Source: Brachybacterium endophyticum (GTDB lineage Bacteria > Actinomycetota > Actinomycetes > Actinomycetales > Dermabacteraceae). From it: a stretch of 64,000 bases of DNA. The notes below the pieces were generated by a model. That model made no database searches, had not been told where the DNA came from, and worked only from the letters and a program-made list of their open reading frames with translations. Made by a program: the position numbers and the translations under genes. The DNA is taken from the NCBI RefSeq assembly GCF_003130585.1, contig NZ_QFKX01000006.1, forward strand, positions 1 to 64,000, read 5' to 3'. Of this stretch, positions 54,804 to 63,366 are shown one piece after another. Numbering within the stretch: position 1 is the stretch's first letter; every line of letters begins with the position of its first letter.

Positions 54804-56461
54804 GCCAACCACGCCGCGAAGAACGTCGTCGGGCCGATCTTCCCGTCCACGGTGAGGCCGGCCTTCGCCTGCAGGGTGCGGGCGGCCTTGTCGGTGCCGG
54901 GGCCGAAGCGGCCGTCGGCGGTGATGCCGACCTTCTTCTGCCAGGCCTTGAGGCCGTGCGCGCCGGAGGACTTCCCGGATCCGAAGATCTCCCCGGGCAC
55001 GAGGGAGTTCGCGGATTTGCCGGAGACGGCCTCGAGCTTCGACTCGTCGCCGTAGTAACACTTGTGCTCCGACGTTCGCAGGAGCGGGAAGTCAGGCAGA
55101 TCCTTGAGCTTCATCAGTAGCGCCTTCCCCTCGGGCAGCGTGACCGAGGACGTGGGAGTGGTGACGGGCTTGCCGGTGACAGCGGCGGGCGCGCCGCCGG
55201 CGAGGTCGAGCAGCCGGGCGACGGGGAACGCGCCGGGGTCCCAGTGCGAGTTGGCCACGACGTGCGTGTGTCCGCAGACACCCGTGTACGCCGCCCACTG
55301 CGAGGCAGACATGCGCTGCGGAGCGGTCGTGTAGGCGGCGTTCGTGGTCGGCCAGGAGAGACCATCCGCGGTCAGCGGGATGCCGTGTGCGGCGGAGATC
55401 CACGCGAGCACGGAGGCGAGTCCAGCGAGGTCCTGATCCTGGGCGTCCTCGGTGAAGAACAACCCGTTCTTCACGGCGTAGGCGCGGTCGCAGGAGCCGA
55501 TGAACTCGATCTGGATGCAACCACCGTTGTTCGTCTCCGGCGTCCCGGCAGGATGCTCGAGCGCCTTCGCCGACTTGGTCGTCTCGATGTGCTGGCGCAC
55601 GGTGCCATCGCGGTGAACGGTGAAGTGAGGTGCAGATCCACCGCCCCCGTAGGTGGGCCACGAGCCGCCCTCGGTGGTGTGCAGGACGATCTTCGTGACC
55701 GGTGCCTTGTGGGAGTTGCCCGTCCAGGTCTGCGAGCGGTCCGCGCCGGGCATCCATCCGGGCGTGGCCGACGCGACGACGGTGGCGGGCTTCGCGGTCG
55801 TCGTTGCCCCGGCAGTGGTCACTGCCGGGGCGTCACCTTTTCCCGCCAGCAGCTTCTTCTTCGTGGCTGGACCGATTTTCCCGTCCACCGTCAGCCCGTG
55901 CGCCTTCTGGAACGCCTTGATCTTCGCGACGGTTCCCGTGCCGATCTTCCCGTCAGCCGTGACACCGAGGGCTTTCTGCACGTCGTAGTGATTCAGGCGG
56001 CCCTCGGACGTGTACTGGTCCTTCGAGGCGATGTAGCGGAAGTGCCAGTTCTCGCCCACGCGGCGGCCCTCGTCCCAGGACCACCCGAACCGGAGGCCGT
56101 TGGTCTTGATCCACGCCTGGATGGCAGCGGGGTGAATGTCGACGGCGAGACCGTCTTCATGGTTCGACCCGAGATCGGGGGACGCGACGGAGACCCCGCC
56201 GGCCTTTCGCTTCCAGATCCGCCCCTGATAGGAGCGGTCGGTGGACAGGGTGCGGCCGCGGCCTGCGGGCGTGTAGTTCGCCGTGAACAGGGCAACTTGA
56301 TCAGCGTGGGTGCGCAGCGCCGACCAGATCGAGAAGTTCGCCCCGGTCTCGGCAACGGCGCGCGGCAGCATCCGGGTCAGCGAGTCGAATGCGTCCTTGC
56401 GGAGCCGTTCGACCTTCTTCTTGTTCGACCACGAGGCGGGCATTTTGCTGTAGGTGACCAC
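54800..56461 (-). CDS. Modular endolysin: M15 peptidase, amidase, two peptidoglycan-binding domains
   Basis: A 553-residue lysin with four modules. Residues ~1-145 are an M15/VanY-type D-Ala-D-Ala or L-Ala-D-Glu peptidase with zinc ligands His101, Asp108 (SNHEDGLAVDIH) and His140 (ENWHF). Residues ~160-210 are a peptidoglycan-binding domain (VTADGKIGTGTVAKIKAFQK). After a Thr/Ala linker, ~250-415 is an amidase_2 domain with zinc ligands His261 (IVLHTT) and His406 plus Asp408 (SHWDPG). Residues ~465-553 are a second binding domain. It can cut both the stem peptide and the glycan-peptide bond. GTG 56461 has AAAGGA upstream. Confidence 0.9.
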   Translation of the reverse strand: MVTYSKMPASWSNKKKVERLRKDAFDSLTRMLPRAVAETGANFSIWSALRTHADQVALFTANYTPAGRGRTLSTDRSYQGRIWKRKAGGVSVASPDLGSNHEDGLAVDIHPAAIQAWIKTNGLRFGWSWDEGRRVGENWHFRYIASKDQYTSEGRLNHYDVQKALGVTADGKIGTGTVAKIKAFQKAHGLTVDGKIGPATKKKLLAGKGDAPAVTTAGATTTAKPATVVASATPGWMPGADRSQTWTGNSHKAPVTKIVLHTTEGGSWPTYGGGGSAPHFTVHRDGTVRQHIETTKSAKALEHPAGTPETNNGGCIQIEFIGSCDRAYAVKNGLFFTEDAQDQDLAGLASVLAWISAAHGIPLTADGLSWPTTNAAYTTAPQRMSASQWAAYTGVCGHTHVVANSHWDPGAFPVARLLDLAGGAPAAVTGKPVTTPTSSVTLPEGKALLMKLKDLPDFPLLRTSEHKCYYGDESKLEAVSGKSANSLVPGEIFGSGKSSGAHGLKAWQKKVGITADGRFGPGTDKAARTLQAKAGLTVDGKIGPTTFFAAWLA

Positions 56462-56490
56462 GACAGTCGTCCTTTCCGAGTGGGCATGAG

Positions 56491-56519
56491 AAAGACCCCT
56501 GCCGTGTGGCGAAGGGGCC
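56491..56519 (-). terminator. Terminator upstream of the endolysin gene
   Basis: On the minus strand the stem GGCCCCT/AGGGGTC encloses an inner GCC-ACAC-GGC helix and is followed by TTTCT (56489-56493). It lies between a small late gene and the endolysin start, so it could limit read-through into the lysis cassette until needed. Confidence 0.55.
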
Positions 56520-56538
56520 TTGGTGCTGCGGGGGTTGG

Positions 56539-56634
56539 TCAGGCGTCGATCTGGTCGTCCGTGATCCAGGGGTCGTCTTCGTCGACCTCGTATAGGTCTA
56601 CGCCGCCGTCGTGACGGTCCGTGGGGTCATTCAT
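56539..56634 (-). CDS. Small acidic prophage protein (31 aa)
   Basis: A 31-codon frame from ATG 56634 encodes MNDPTDRHDGGVDLYEVDED and a second acidic half with DDPWITDDQIDA. It is strongly acidic with no helix-forming hydrophobic part. The ATG overlaps the end of the upstream gene by 8 bp, so it is probably coupled. Function unknown. Confidence 0.45.
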   Translation of the reverse strand: MNDPTDRHDGGVDLYEVDEDDPWITDDQIDA

Positions 56635-56824
56635 CGGTGTCCTTGAGGGCTGTCTCCACGGTCTGCCGGACCGTCGAGTCGCTGATCCCGGCGTCCGTGG
56701 CGTCGTGGATCATCGCGGCGATCTGTTCCGGAAGGACGTTGCGGCGGGTGCGGCGCGAGGATTCCTCGTCCACATCTCGCTTGTGGGCATAGAACTCGTC
56801 ATCGCTGATGCTTGCGAGGTCCAT
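56627..56824 (-). CDS. Prophage hypothetical protein (65 aa)
   Basis: A 65-residue, charged and likely helical protein beginning MDLASISDDEFYAHKRDVDE and containing VLPEQIAAMIHDATDAGISD. Start ATG 56824 has GAAGGAG 5-6 nt upstream; a longer form from ATG 56890 lacks a clear site. Small proteins of this shape often precede lysis genes in actinophages. No family recognised. Confidence 0.55.
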   Translation of the reverse strand: MDLASISDDEFYAHKRDVDEESSRRTRRNVLPEQIAAMIHDATDAGISDSTVRQTVETALKDTDE

Positions 56825-57013
56825 CTGGGCTCCTTCGAAGGGTGGGCGTGGGCAGAACGTGTCAGGCTCTACGCAGTCGATAACGGACATGTCTCTTTTT
56901 GGCCCCGGAATGGTCACGATGCTCCGGAGCCAGCCCGCACCCGCGCCCGCCTGGCTATGTTCCGACAAGGAACGGGACTACCTGCGGGTAGATCGAAGGG
57001 GGCTTGAGGGCGC

Positions 57014-57166
57014 GTGCTTGACGTAGACACGGGTGAATACACCTGTGAGAAGTGCGAAGCTGTATGGCTGCCGCTTCCCGGACTCTTGAACCTCGGGCAT
57101 CAGTGCGGGACCGATGGCACGGTCGCCAAGTACGTGGTTCCCGAAGACACGCGGTCGGACCAATGA
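57014..57166 (+). CDS. Small zinc-ribbon protein of the plus-strand cassette (50 aa)
   Basis: GTG 57014 opens a 51-codon frame; the in-frame TGA at 57005-57007 excludes any earlier start. The product reads MLDVDTGEYTCEKCEAVWLP followed by a GHQCGTDG turn and a strand. C-x2-C at 11-14 plus His30 and Cys32 form a plausible zinc ribbon. Its stop overlaps the glycosyltransferase-like ATG (ATGA), which shows the two genes are a unit. Too short for routine calling but the overlap and cysteines support it. Confidence 0.6.
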   Translation: MLDVDTGEYTCEKCEAVWLPLPGLLNLGHQCGTDGTVAKYVVPEDTRSDQ

Positions 57167-58665
57167 CCGCGACCTCGGAAGAGCGCGCAGTCGAGATCGC
57201 GGCGCATGCTACGTCGATCGGTGCTGGTCGAGTGGTCTTCATGACGGGCGACGGGTTCGCGTTCAGCCCCATCACGCTCGAGGGGATGCTCGAAGTCCTC
57301 CAGGAGAAGGCGCCCCAGAAGTACAAGCTGCAGCGTGAGCTCGACGGCCGCTGGCGGGACGCCTCGAAGTACACGATGCTCGACTCGTCCGGCGAGGTCA
57401 TTGATGCCGTTCGAGCCGGGCACAGCACAGACCTCGACGGCATGCCGCTCGACGTGATCCGCCGCGCCGGCGAAGCCGAGCCGAACATGTTCCGCACCGC
57501 CCTCCGGACGCTTAACCGTGGCACCGCTGAACGGCTCTCCAAGCACTTCTCGGCCAGCTCTTTGTTGAACGCTCGCGACGTCGCGCTCCGCGTCAACGAG
57601 GCCGTCGACACTCGCACCACTCGCTACCTCGCGGCGTCCCTTGACGCCGTGCATGGACTGACCCAGTTCCCGATCGAAGAGCTCCTCACTGGGACAGCCA
57701 CGACTGCGCTCGGGGTCATGAGCGAACGCGTCGGAAGCGTTCCCGACCTGTACGCGATGCCCGCCGCCGAAGCGGCCGTGGCCGCGCTACGGGGGAAGGT
57801 GCTCAGCGTCGTGTCCCGCGAGGACGCCTCACGGGAGTTCGCCAAGGCCCGAGAGGGAGCCGACGCGATCAAAGCCCTGTACGTCGACATGGGGGCACTC
57901 ACTTACTTCGACACTCCGGACATCGACAACAACGCCGAGCAGCTCGCCGACACGATCCGTCGGAGCGTCTTCGCCGCCGACCCCGGCGGATTACGGAACC
58001 ACACGGCCGTCGCCATGTCCGTCGACGCGAACTACCTCCGCATCTACGCGCCGATCCTCATGCACTACGCCCAGCAGATGCCCGACGTCGACCACAACAT
58101 CATCCTGTGCGGCGACTCCGGCGACACTGTAGAGGAGCTGCAGGCGTTCCGCACCGCGCTTGCCGTGATGAATCGATCGGGCGCACCGGACAACGTCCGC
58201 ATCTACGAGGTACCAGTCCCGGCCGAAGTCGTGGAGCCGCGCACGTTCTACGCGTGCGCCCGGTTCTTCGCGATCGACGCGCTGCTCGAGCAATACCCGA
58301 GCGTCTACGTGATGGACATCGACCTCACGACAAACGAAGACCCGCGCTCATACTTCCGGAGCCTCACCCACGTTCCGTTCGCTGTTCCCACGAGTCGGGG
58401 ATTCGACGCCCTCTCGCCGTGGCGGCGATACATGGCGGGGAACCTGGCCGTGAACCGTGACGCGCTCGAGACGAACATCGTCAGCGACGTGCAGAGCTAC
58501 CTCGCGCATGGGCTGACCCAGCCGAACAGCTGGATGCTGGACCAGAACGCGCTCACGTACACGATCGAGCGCAACCCGGAGGCGTTCATGCCACTGGACC
58601 CGTTCCTTCGCCCATTCACCCAGCCGCGTTTCCGTACCGTGTGGGAGAAAGCCTTCCGGGCCTAG
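57163..58665 (+). CDS. Prophage-encoded GT-A-like protein (accessory moron gene)
   Basis: A 500-residue protein on the opposite strand to all neighbouring late genes. The N-terminal ~240 residues are helical with no recognised motif. The C-terminal half resembles a GT-A nucleotide-sugar transferase: HTAVAMSVDANYLRIYAPIL near residues 270-290, ARFFAIDALLEQYPSVYVMD near 365-384, and DIDLTTN near 384-390 as a DxD metal site. It could modify host surface glycans, a common role for such phage genes, but substrate and activity are unknown. ATG 57163 is coupled to the zinc-ribbon gene. Confidence 0.6.
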   Translation: MTATSEERAVEIAAHATSIGAGRVVFMTGDGFAFSPITLEGMLEVLQEKAPQKYKLQRELDGRWRDASKYTMLDSSGEVIDAVRAGHSTDLDGMPLDVIRRAGEAEPNMFRTALRTLNRGTAERLSKHFSASSLLNARDVALRVNEAVDTRTTRYLAASLDAVHGLTQFPIEELLTGTATTALGVMSERVGSVPDLYAMPAAEAAVAALRGKVLSVVSREDASREFAKAREGADAIKALYVDMGALTYFDTPDIDNNAEQLADTIRRSVFAADPGGLRNHTAVAMSVDANYLRIYAPILMHYAQQMPDVDHNIILCGDSGDTVEELQAFRTALAVMNRSGAPDNVRIYEVPVPAEVVEPRTFYACARFFAIDALLEQYPSVYVMDIDLTTNEDPRSYFRSLTHVPFAVPTSRGFDALSPWRRYMAGNLAVNRDALETNIVSDVQSYLAHGLTQPNSWMLDQNALTYTIERNPEAFMPLDPFLRPFTQPRFRTVWEKAFRA

Positions 58666-58688
58666 CCGCCCCGTAACTCACGTTTCAT

Positions 58689-61091
58689 TCAGATCGCGGC
58701 GAGCAGTGGCTCGCCCTGGATGGTCAGGTTCGGTCCTCCGACCCGCGCGGTCATCTGCGTGATCGACCGGTCCCGCGGGAGAGTGAGGTTCAGGCGGTAC
58801 GTGCGAAGAATGCCGTCGCCGGGGACGTCGAACGTCCGCTCCGTCTTCCAGTTGCCCGGGTTGCCGAGCTGCTCCATGGACAGGGTGAGCGTGGTCGCCG
58901 TGTCTGCCTTCGCCTGGATCACGAGCTCGTGGGCCGCGCCCATCGCCCACCCGAACCGGGTGAACAGCAGCATTCCCTGAGACATGGTCGAGGCGTTGCC
59001 GTTGGAGACGGCCTGGTAGCCATCGCCTTCGCCGGTGCGGGTCCAGCCGGATCCGGACCAGGAGCCGCGCATAAGGATGTTCTCCCGGCGCCCGTGGTGG
59101 ATGTCGGCGAAGTTCCCGCCGCCCGCCGACATCACCATGATCCGTCCGGCGTCCCTCTCGGCCTTGAGCCACTCGCACACCCGGCGGAAGTCGTCGGTGG
59201 TCTGGTAGACGATGTGTCCGTTGGTGGTGGCCCACTCGCGCATCGCCGCATCCGTGGGGAAGTTCTGCACCTCGCCGGTCGCCCCGGACGGGGTCACGGT
59301 GCGGGAGCCGTCCTGCCCGTACGTCACGGACCAGGCCTGGGTGCCCACGAGGATGGTGTCGAGCAGGCCGGGGTGGAGGTAGATCGTCAGTCCTCGGTTG
59401 ACCTGCTGGGCGAACTGGACCGTGCTGATCGTCTGGTCGCTGGACTGCCGGTCGATTGAGAAGTGGGACTGGCCGATCTGCGGCTCACCGGTCAGCGGGG
59501 GATAGAACCCGCCGATCTTGCCCTCCACGATGGCGTGCTCGCCCATGACGAGCCGGCCCGCGTAAGACTCTGTGAACGCCTCCAGGGACCGGCCGAGATC
59601 CAGGCCCTCGTCGCCGTCGATGTCGGAGGCGATCAGGTAGGCGGAGCCGTGTTCCTGCCAGGTCTCCACTGCCACGCGCGGCATGGCCTTCTCGAGGTTG
59701 CGGCGCCCGTCGACGATCTCGTGGTAGATCGCGGCCTGCGTGTTCACGTTCGTGTGCGTGGACCCGTGGTTGGCGATCTCGATGCCGTCGTACTGGTTCC
59801 ACGCCTGCACGTGCTCCCACGTGATCGAGCCGCCGCCGTTCTGCTCATTGCCCAGGTTGTCGTAGTTGACGTTCAGGGTGCCCACGAGGGAGTTGTCCTG
59901 CAGGGCGGGCAGGCACTTGTCGCGGAACGCCACCAGCCAGTGATCGAAGCGGATCATGACCACAGGGACGCCGTTGGTGCCGATGCCGCCACCGCGCCGC
60001 GCCCGCGCGTACTCCACGCGGGCGGCGTGGTCGGAGGTCTGCACGTCCGCCTGGACAGCGCGGCCAGAGTTGGCCGTGCCGCCCCCGCCGCCTGCAGCCG
60101 CGGGCTCGTTCAGCAGGTCCCACTCGATGCCGGTCCAGCCGCCCGTCGAGAGGGAGTAGCGATGCCAGACGCGAATGTCGTCGTTGGCGACGCGCTCGGT
60201 GAACCGCTGCATCGACAGGGAGAACCCCTGGTTCGTGACGACCTCGAGCAGGCCGAGCCCACTACCGGGAAGACCGGAGATGTTGGAGCGAGTCGTGATC
60301 GCCCATGCTCCCGGCGTCCGGTAGGTGTCGATGTTCACCGGGGCGTCAGCGGTCCCAGCGATCTTGCCCTTGATCCATTCCGGAGACGACCACGGCCCCC
60401 ACGACGTGTTCAGCGCCGACAGCGTCGCCCGGTCATAGATCTCCGCGGGGGCGGTCGCAGACACCATCGCGACGACCCGCTGCGACGTCATCGCCGAACC
60501 GTCGTTGGACCACACCTCGATGGTGGCTGCCCGCTTCGTGGGGAAGTTCAGCAGGGTGCCGGCGACGGCGACGGTCGGCACCGAGTAGATGCCGGGCTCG
60601 CGCAGAGTGTTCACGTCCGTACCGGAGGCGACGACGCCCCGGAAGACCGGGCTTGCCTCCTCATCGTCGTCGGTGTCCTGGCCGCCCAGGGGAATGTCGC
60701 GCCACTGGTCCCAGGTCCCGTAGTAGTTGCGGGTGGACCAGCGCGCGTTTGCGTTCGGGTCGAACGTGACATACCGCTGGGTGACCTGGGTGCCCAGGGT
60801 GTTGGCGGTGACGATCAGGTGCCCTGCCCGCGGGTAGGGGTAGCCCTGCGCGGTGGTCGCGTAGTTGGCGTAGGACTGCCAGTACACGCCCGGGGTCTTC
60901 ATCTGATCGAGGTGGCGGGTGCCGATCTCCTCGGCCTTCCATCCGCCAGCACCCATGCCGGCCAGCAGCACCGCCAGCTGCGCATCGACCGACGCGCCGA
61001 GGGCGCGGGTCTCCGCCACACCGGTGACGCTGATCGTTTCGCCGCCGTCCGCATTGGGCACCACGACACCGTTGGGCAGGGTCTCGGCCAT
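58689..61091 (-). CDS. Tail receptor-binding protein with knob repeats and NodB deacetylase-like domain
   Basis: An 800-residue tail protein. Three repeats of a pyocin-knob-like unit (pattern PGxY...xLxVxxxxxxxQxhxxxxxxxxWxxW) fill about residues 60-335. A NodB/carbohydrate-esterase-4-like domain follows (about 370-650): VVMIRFDHW near 377-385, the metal motif NHGSTHTN near 438-445, and YLHPG near 571-575. The C-terminal ~150 residues are a beta-rich binding domain. It probably binds and deacetylates a surface polysaccharide or peptidoglycan during infection. GGAGGAC precedes ATG 61091. Confidence 0.8.
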   Translation of the reverse strand: MAETLPNGVVVPNADGGETISVTGVAETRALGASVDAQLAVLLAGMGAGGWKAEEIGTRHLDQMKTPGVYWQSYANYATTAQGYPYPRAGHLIVTANTLGTQVTQRYVTFDPNANARWSTRNYYGTWDQWRDIPLGGQDTDDDEEASPVFRGVVASGTDVNTLREPGIYSVPTVAVAGTLLNFPTKRAATIEVWSNDGSAMTSQRVVAMVSATAPAEIYDRATLSALNTSWGPWSSPEWIKGKIAGTADAPVNIDTYRTPGAWAITTRSNISGLPGSGLGLLEVVTNQGFSLSMQRFTERVANDDIRVWHRYSLSTGGWTGIEWDLLNEPAAAGGGGGTANSGRAVQADVQTSDHAARVEYARARRGGGIGTNGVPVVMIRFDHWLVAFRDKCLPALQDNSLVGTLNVNYDNLGNEQNGGGSITWEHVQAWNQYDGIEIANHGSTHTNVNTQAAIYHEIVDGRRNLEKAMPRVAVETWQEHGSAYLIASDIDGDEGLDLGRSLEAFTESYAGRLVMGEHAIVEGKIGGFYPPLTGEPQIGQSHFSIDRQSSDQTISTVQFAQQVNRGLTIYLHPGLLDTILVGTQAWSVTYGQDGSRTVTPSGATGEVQNFPTDAAMREWATTNGHIVYQTTDDFRRVCEWLKAERDAGRIMVMSAGGGNFADIHHGRRENILMRGSWSGSGWTRTGEGDGYQAVSNGNASTMSQGMLLFTRFGWAMGAAHELVIQAKADTATTLTLSMEQLGNPGNWKTERTFDVPGDGILRTYRLNLTLPRDRSITQMTARVGGPNLTIQGEPLLAAI

Positions 61092-61092
61092 G

Positions 61093-63366
61093 TCAGTCCT
61101 CCGCTCCGAGGGGATCCGCTCCCCACTGGTTCCAGGTGCCGCCCTGGTCGGCGGCCCATTGCTTCCACGTGTCCGGCCGGACCGTGCTGGCCCACTCCGC
61201 CCACGTGGCGCCGCCATTGCGGGACACCGCCGTGGGCCGGAAGCGGATGGTGTGCGTCATGTCCAGACCGCTACCGCTGGTGGAGATCGACCGCGAGTCG
61301 GCGTAGATGACGCCCTGATAGGTCAGTCGTGAGATCAGGGGGTCGCTGATGGTGATCTTGTCGCCCAACTGCAGGCCGGGCGCGGGGACGATGCTGACGT
61401 CGGACAGCTCCGGGGAAGGCGTGGTGACGACGCCGGCAAGACGGTCCGCGAGGTTCTGTGCCTCGTCCTCGTACTGGATCCACCGGCCGACATCGACCGT
61501 CATCTCCTGCGTGCCCGCCGGGCCCGACTGGGTGGATGTGGTCGCCGCGTCGTTGAGGATGTACTTCATCCGGCCCCGGAGGATCGGCAGGTTGAACGAG
61601 CGGCGGATTCTCCACAGGGCGGATTCGGCCTCGGAGTCCAGGGTGCGGGCGACCACCGTCGCCGTGCCGTTCCATGTGGTGGTGGTCTTGAAGGCGGCGT
61701 CGGTGATTTTTTGGATGGTGAACCCGAGGACTCCGGCGGTCGAGGACCAGTAGTCCGGGGTGTCGCCCTCGCCGGGCACGACGCCACCGAAGAACGACCC
61801 GATCGCGTGATTGAAGTCGAACGAGTAGCCGACGGAGCCGGCGCGCGTGAACGCCAGGTCCGGCATCAGCCACACTTCGTTGTCCGGGGCGGTGATGAAG
61901 TCCTCGAGGGTGTCGCCGGGGGAGATCGTCTCCCCGTTGCCCTGCCACAGGTCGATCCGTTCCTTGAAGGACACAGACAGGGCAGTCGTCTTCCATTTCA
62001 CGACGACACGGGAGTAGACCGACGCGAGACTGTTCGACCACTTCATCGCCGTGACGTGGTCCGCGGTCGTGAGGGTCGCGACGGATCCGCGGGCGGCGAG
62101 CCGGTCGAGGTCCCACCATTGCAGGACCCCGGTCTCATCGATCCAGTAGGTCGCATACTCTGCTGTCGCGAGCTGCTCGAGCATGTCCGCGCAGTTCTCA
62201 CCCTCCGCCGGCGGAAGCACCTGCAGACGGTTGGGGATCCCGGCGCGGGCATGGATGACCGCTGACGGGCGCCACCCCTGGATGCTGAACGGCACGGAGG
62301 GGAAGGACACCTGAAACGCGCCGATCCGGCCCTCGCCGTACACGGAGACGGTCTCCAGGTTGCTGGTCATGACGCCGTCGGTCAGCGCCGTCTCGCCGGT
62401 GCCCGACGTGGTGCCCCGGTTGGTGCGGATCTCCACGACGACACGGCCCGCAGCGCGGCGGGTGACCCGCGCGGTGATCGCCTCGTCCGTCCCGATCGCG
62501 GTGCGGGAGAGCGTGACCACGTTCGCGAATGATCCGACGGGCTGCTCGACGGACACGAACACCTGGACGTCCGACCAGACCAGCTGGACGCGGCGACCGG
62601 CGAACCAGCACACGATGCGGGCGGTGCCCGAGTCCGGCGGGAGCATGGTGGTGATCTCGAGGCCGTTGTCGGAGATGGCCCGTTGCGCGATCGGCGTGTA
62701 GGTCAGCGTCGCGTCTCTGGCCTGCATCCCCCAGGGGGACGTGATCCAGCCCGGCGCGGCCCCCGGGACGGACAGGCGTTCCGCACGGTCCAGCTTCCCG
62801 GCCTCCGGCCACGCCGACCCCTGCATGGGGGCAGACACAATCGTGCCCGGGATCCGGTAGGGCGTCGCGTACCAGCCGCAATGCCGGAAGATCCGGTCCA
62901 CCACCGACACGCCGAACAGGCCCGGGTTCCGCCAGTAGCCACCGTCTCCCTCGGCGACCATGCGGGAGGCCATCGCGTCCCACGAGATCGACTGGTCCAA
63001 CGACCGGTACAGGTCTGTGAAGCCGACGGTGACGTCGCGAGAGGAAAGAGCCCCGGAGGCGTCCGCGACGCGACCCTGGGGCAGGACTGGCACGGGGCCG
63101 ACACCTGCGTTCAGCGACAGGGAAACCGTGTCTTCGGGGGAGGGGACACCCGGTGTGGGGGCCCACGGCGTGGACACCTGTGAGACGACGTCCGCGCCCG
63201 GCGTGTAGGTGACCTCGCCGGAGGCTGCTGTGAACGACCCGCCGCCGGGGAGCCCGTCGGCGTACTCGCGGTCGATGGACACTGCTGACGGGTCGACCGT
63301 TCTGCCGCCGAGGGTCGTGGTGACGCTTCCGCGGAGGGTGTGGCCGGAGGGGAGTCCTCGCTGCAT
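61093..63366 (-). CDS. Minor tail protein with C-terminal TWxxW repeats
   Basis: A 757-residue protein. The middle (about 300-650) has the look of a tail-tip/gp27-like protein (SVYSRVVVKWKTTALSVSF, AESALWRIRRSFNLPILRGR). The last ~40 residues contain TWAEW, TWKQW and TWNQW spaced by 12-15 residues. The ORF stop abuts the receptor-binding protein start, so the two are coupled. It is probably part of the baseplate or tail tip. Family membership is not proven from sequence alone. Confidence 0.7.
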   Translation of the reverse strand: MQRGLPSGHTLRGSVTTTLGGRTVDPSAVSIDREYADGLPGGGSFTAASGEVTYTPGADVVSQVSTPWAPTPGVPSPEDTVSLSLNAGVGPVPVLPQGRVADASGALSSRDVTVGFTDLYRSLDQSISWDAMASRMVAEGDGGYWRNPGLFGVSVVDRIFRHCGWYATPYRIPGTIVSAPMQGSAWPEAGKLDRAERLSVPGAAPGWITSPWGMQARDATLTYTPIAQRAISDNGLEITTMLPPDSGTARIVCWFAGRRVQLVWSDVQVFVSVEQPVGSFANVVTLSRTAIGTDEAITARVTRRAAGRVVVEIRTNRGTTSGTGETALTDGVMTSNLETVSVYGEGRIGAFQVSFPSVPFSIQGWRPSAVIHARAGIPNRLQVLPPAEGENCADMLEQLATAEYATYWIDETGVLQWWDLDRLAARGSVATLTTADHVTAMKWSNSLASVYSRVVVKWKTTALSVSFKERIDLWQGNGETISPGDTLEDFITAPDNEVWLMPDLAFTRAGSVGYSFDFNHAIGSFFGGVVPGEGDTPDYWSSTAGVLGFTIQKITDAAFKTTTTWNGTATVVARTLDSEAESALWRIRRSFNLPILRGRMKYILNDAATTSTQSGPAGTQEMTVDVGRWIQYEDEAQNLADRLAGVVTTPSPELSDVSIVPAPGLQLGDKITISDPLISRLTYQGVIYADSRSISTSGSGLDMTHTIRFRPTAVSRNGGATWAEWASTVRPDTWKQWAADQGGTWNQWGADPLGAED

